Of a stretch of 25,579 nucleotides of DNA, positions 24,036 to 25,579 are shown one piece after another; the first letter of the stretch is position 1; every line of letters begins with the position of its first letter. The notes under the pieces are model-generated. The model searched no databases, was not told the DNA's origin, and saw nothing but the letters and a program-made list of their open reading frames with translations. The stretch spans positions 1 through 25,579 of the forward strand of contig NCCR01000053.1 of assembly GCA_002279765.1 (NCBI GenBank), in the 5' to 3' direction. The DNA comes from Verrucomicrobia bacterium 12-59-8 (lineage in GTDB: Bacteria > Verrucomicrobiota > Verrucomicrobiae > Verrucomicrobiales > Verrucomicrobiaceae). Position numbers and translations under genes: made by a program.

Positions 24036-25579
24036 AATGCCTGCTGCTGTTACTGCTGCTGGTTGGCACCACCGCCCATGCGGATGATCTGACGCATGAG
24101 CAGGACGATGCACTGGCGGCCGAAGCCGCAATGCTAGCGCCCGCCGTGCAGGTGCCACAGATGCAGCCGCCGACCCCTGCGCAGCATTCCACGCTCGGCT
24201 TGTGGAGTGCGGTGATTCCGTGGACGCCGCACATTCCGGTGGCCTGCGCCCAACTGCCTGATGGACGACTGCTGACTTTTGCCTCCAGCCAACGCACCAG
24301 TTTCCCGCCGGGAACCTTCACGTATGCGGCCGTCTGGGACTATCGAACCGGTGAATTTGTGGAGATCAATAATCCACGCCATGACATGTTCTGCGGGGGC
24401 GTCTCGCTGCTGCCTGATGGTCGCCTGCTAGTGAACGGCGGCAACAACACCCTCCGCGACTGCAGCCTGTTTGACTGGCGCACCAGCACGTGGAGCGCAG
24501 CGCCAGACATGCTGGACCCGCGCTGGTACAACACCAGCGTGGCCCTGCCGGACGGCAGCGTCTTCACCTCCTCCGGTTCCGGCGGCAGTGACACGGCGGA
24601 GCGCTGGCAGGAGAGCAGCGGCTGGACGCGCTACACGGGCATCGACTGGTCACAGGCCACCAGCGAGAACACTTTCGAGTCCATCTGGCATCCCTTTCTG
24701 CATGTGGCGCCGGATGGCCGCATCGCCCACACCGGACCGACGCGCACCATGCACTGGGTGGACACCACGGGAAACGGCCAGTTCATCAGCACGAGCACTA
24801 CGGTGCCCGACTACTACTACCCAAAGGACGGAGCGATGGTGATGTTTGCCCCAGGCAAGATCCTGCAGGCTGCCGGGCGCACGGTCAGCGGTGGCGCGAC
24901 CAACCTCGCCTACGTGGTGGACATCAACGGCAGCACGCCCACGGTAACGCCGACCAGCAGCCTCAAGCATCCACGCACCTTTGCCAATGGGGTGATCCTG
25001 CCCACGGGAGAAGTCATGGCCATCGGCGGCAATACCTCGCAGGTAAAATTCAGCGACGAGGGCAGCGTGATGACACCGGAAATCTGGAACCCCAGCAGCG
25101 GTGCATGGCGCAGCGCCGCTGACATGCAGGTGCCGCGCAACTACCACTCGCTGGCCATCCTGCTCCCGGACGGCCGGGTCTGGTCTGGAGGCGGCGGACT
25201 GAGCGGGAACTCCGCCGATCATCAGGATGCGCAGATTTTCACCCCACCCGTGCTCTTCAATGCCGACGGCACGCTGGCGGCGCGGCCGGAGATCAACGAA
25301 GTGCCGGAGGTCATCGGCCCGGGCATGGAGTTCACGGTGCGCGCCACCGCCGGGATGAAGCGCTTTACCTTCATCAAGCTGGCAGCGCTGACGCACAGCG
25401 TGACGAGCGATCTGCGCTTCATCGAACTGCCATTTACGGAAGCCGCGCCTGGAGCCTATAGCGTGCATGCACCCGACAATGTGAACGTGCTGACACCAGG
25501 CTATTGGATGCTGTTTGCTATCTCGCCCGAAGGACCGTACTCGGTTTCTAAAACTGTGCTGGTGGACGCCACGCTCGCC
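24032..25579 (+). CDS. Secreted copper radical oxidase (galactose/glyoxal oxidase-like), 3' end outside window
   Basis: The visible 516 residues begin with a signal peptide (MKCLLLLLLLVGTTAHA). They form a Kelch-type seven-bladed propeller (repeats such as SLLPDGRLLVNGG, VALPDGSVFTSSG, ILPTGEVMAIGG) and a C-terminal DUF1929 Ig-like domain (LTPGYWMLFAISPEG). Compared with fungal galactose oxidase, the active site is complete: Cys121 in HDMFCGG (Tyr-Cys cross-link partner), Tyr166 in PRWYNTS, Tyr371/His372 in PRNYHSLAILLPDG, and His455 in LTHSVTSDLR. The Trp that stacks on the cross-link in galactose oxidase is absent (SSGSGGSD), as in enzymes with other substrates. The family oxidises primary alcohols or aldehydes and makes H2O2. 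The N-terminal galactose-binding domain is missing. It is translationally coupled to the MbnP-MbnH fusion. The end of the gene is just beyond the window. Confidence 0.88.
   Translation, partial: MKCLLLLLLLVGTTAHADDLTHEQDDALAAEAAMLAPAVQVPQMQPPTPAQHSTLGLWSAVIPWTPHIPVACAQLPDGRLLTFASSQRTSFPPGTFTYAAVWDYRTGEFVEINNPRHDMFCGGVSLLPDGRLLVNGGNNTLRDCSLFDWRTSTWSAAPDMLDPRWYNTSVALPDGSVFTSSGSGGSDTAERWQESSGWTRYTGIDWSQATSENTFESIWHPFLHVAPDGRIAHTGPTRTMHWVDTTGNGQFISTSTTVPDYYYPKDGAMVMFAPGKILQAAGRTVSGGATNLAYVVDINGSTPTVTPTSSLKHPRTFANGVILPTGEVMAIGGNTSQVKFSDEGSVMTPEIWNPSSGAWRSAADMQVPRNYHSLAILLPDGRVWSGGGGLSGNSADHQDAQIFTPPVLFNADGTLAARPEINEVPEVIGPGMEFTVRATAGMKRFTFIKLAALTHSVTSDLRFIELPFTEAAPGAYSVHAPDNVNVLTPGYWMLFAISPEGPYSVSKTVLVDATLA

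Overview
The window looks like a chromosomal segment of a GC-rich Gram-negative bacterium, most likely a member of the Verrucomicrobiota (inference). The evidence is a PEP-CTERM protein, an outer-membrane TolC-family lipoprotein, short intergenic hairpin repeats, 'ttcgtcatt/aatgacgaa' repeats, and the general style of the genes. There is one tRNA, no rRNA, no CRISPR array and no transposase. Apart from repeat-associated decay near 1-2.7 kb, it reads as ordinary core and accessory chromosome.

Layout. 1-3.3 kb (mostly leftward, repeat-rich): a secreted Fes-like esterase, a 3D-domain lipoprotein, three copies of a tandem-hairpin repeat, and a zeta-toxin-like kinase gene that has lost its P-loop end where one repeat copy sits. 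3.5-7.7 kb (rightward): tRNA-Pro(TGG) almost touching a YbjN-family gene, then an acidic membrane PH-domain protein, a histidine kinase with a large extracytoplasmic sensor region, and its NarL-type response regulator. 7.7-12.7 kb (leftward): a LysM-CHAP protein, and an overlapping three-gene set encoding a TolC-like lipoprotein, a long HlyD/MacA-like adaptor and a MacB/LolD-type ATPase, with no permease gene. 12.8-15.3 kb (rightward): an ECF sigma factor, a secreted DMFase-like protein and a small membrane protein. 15.4-17.3 kb (leftward): a Na+/Ca2+ exchanger-family protein and a beta-hydroxyacid dehydrogenase. 17.4-20 kb (rightward): a P2-type cation ATPase, overlapping tail-to-tail with a membrane-anchored parvulin (20.0-21.1 kb, leftward). 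21.2-22.0 kb: a PEP-CTERM protein. 22.2-25.6 kb (rightward, runs off the edge): a two-gene copper/redox unit.

The most interesting part is the last 3.3 kb. One polypeptide carries an MbnP-like copper-binding domain followed by a di-haem MbnH/MauG-like peroxidase domain; in known systems these are two separate neighbouring genes. Its stop codon overlaps (ATGA) the start of a secreted galactose/glyoxal-oxidase-like copper radical oxidase that keeps the Cys, both Tyr and both His residues of the active site. Together they suggest a periplasmic or extracellular system in which a self-modifying copper-binding/di-haem protein works with a copper radical oxidase, possibly for copper delivery, cofactor maturation or H2O2 turnover (inference).
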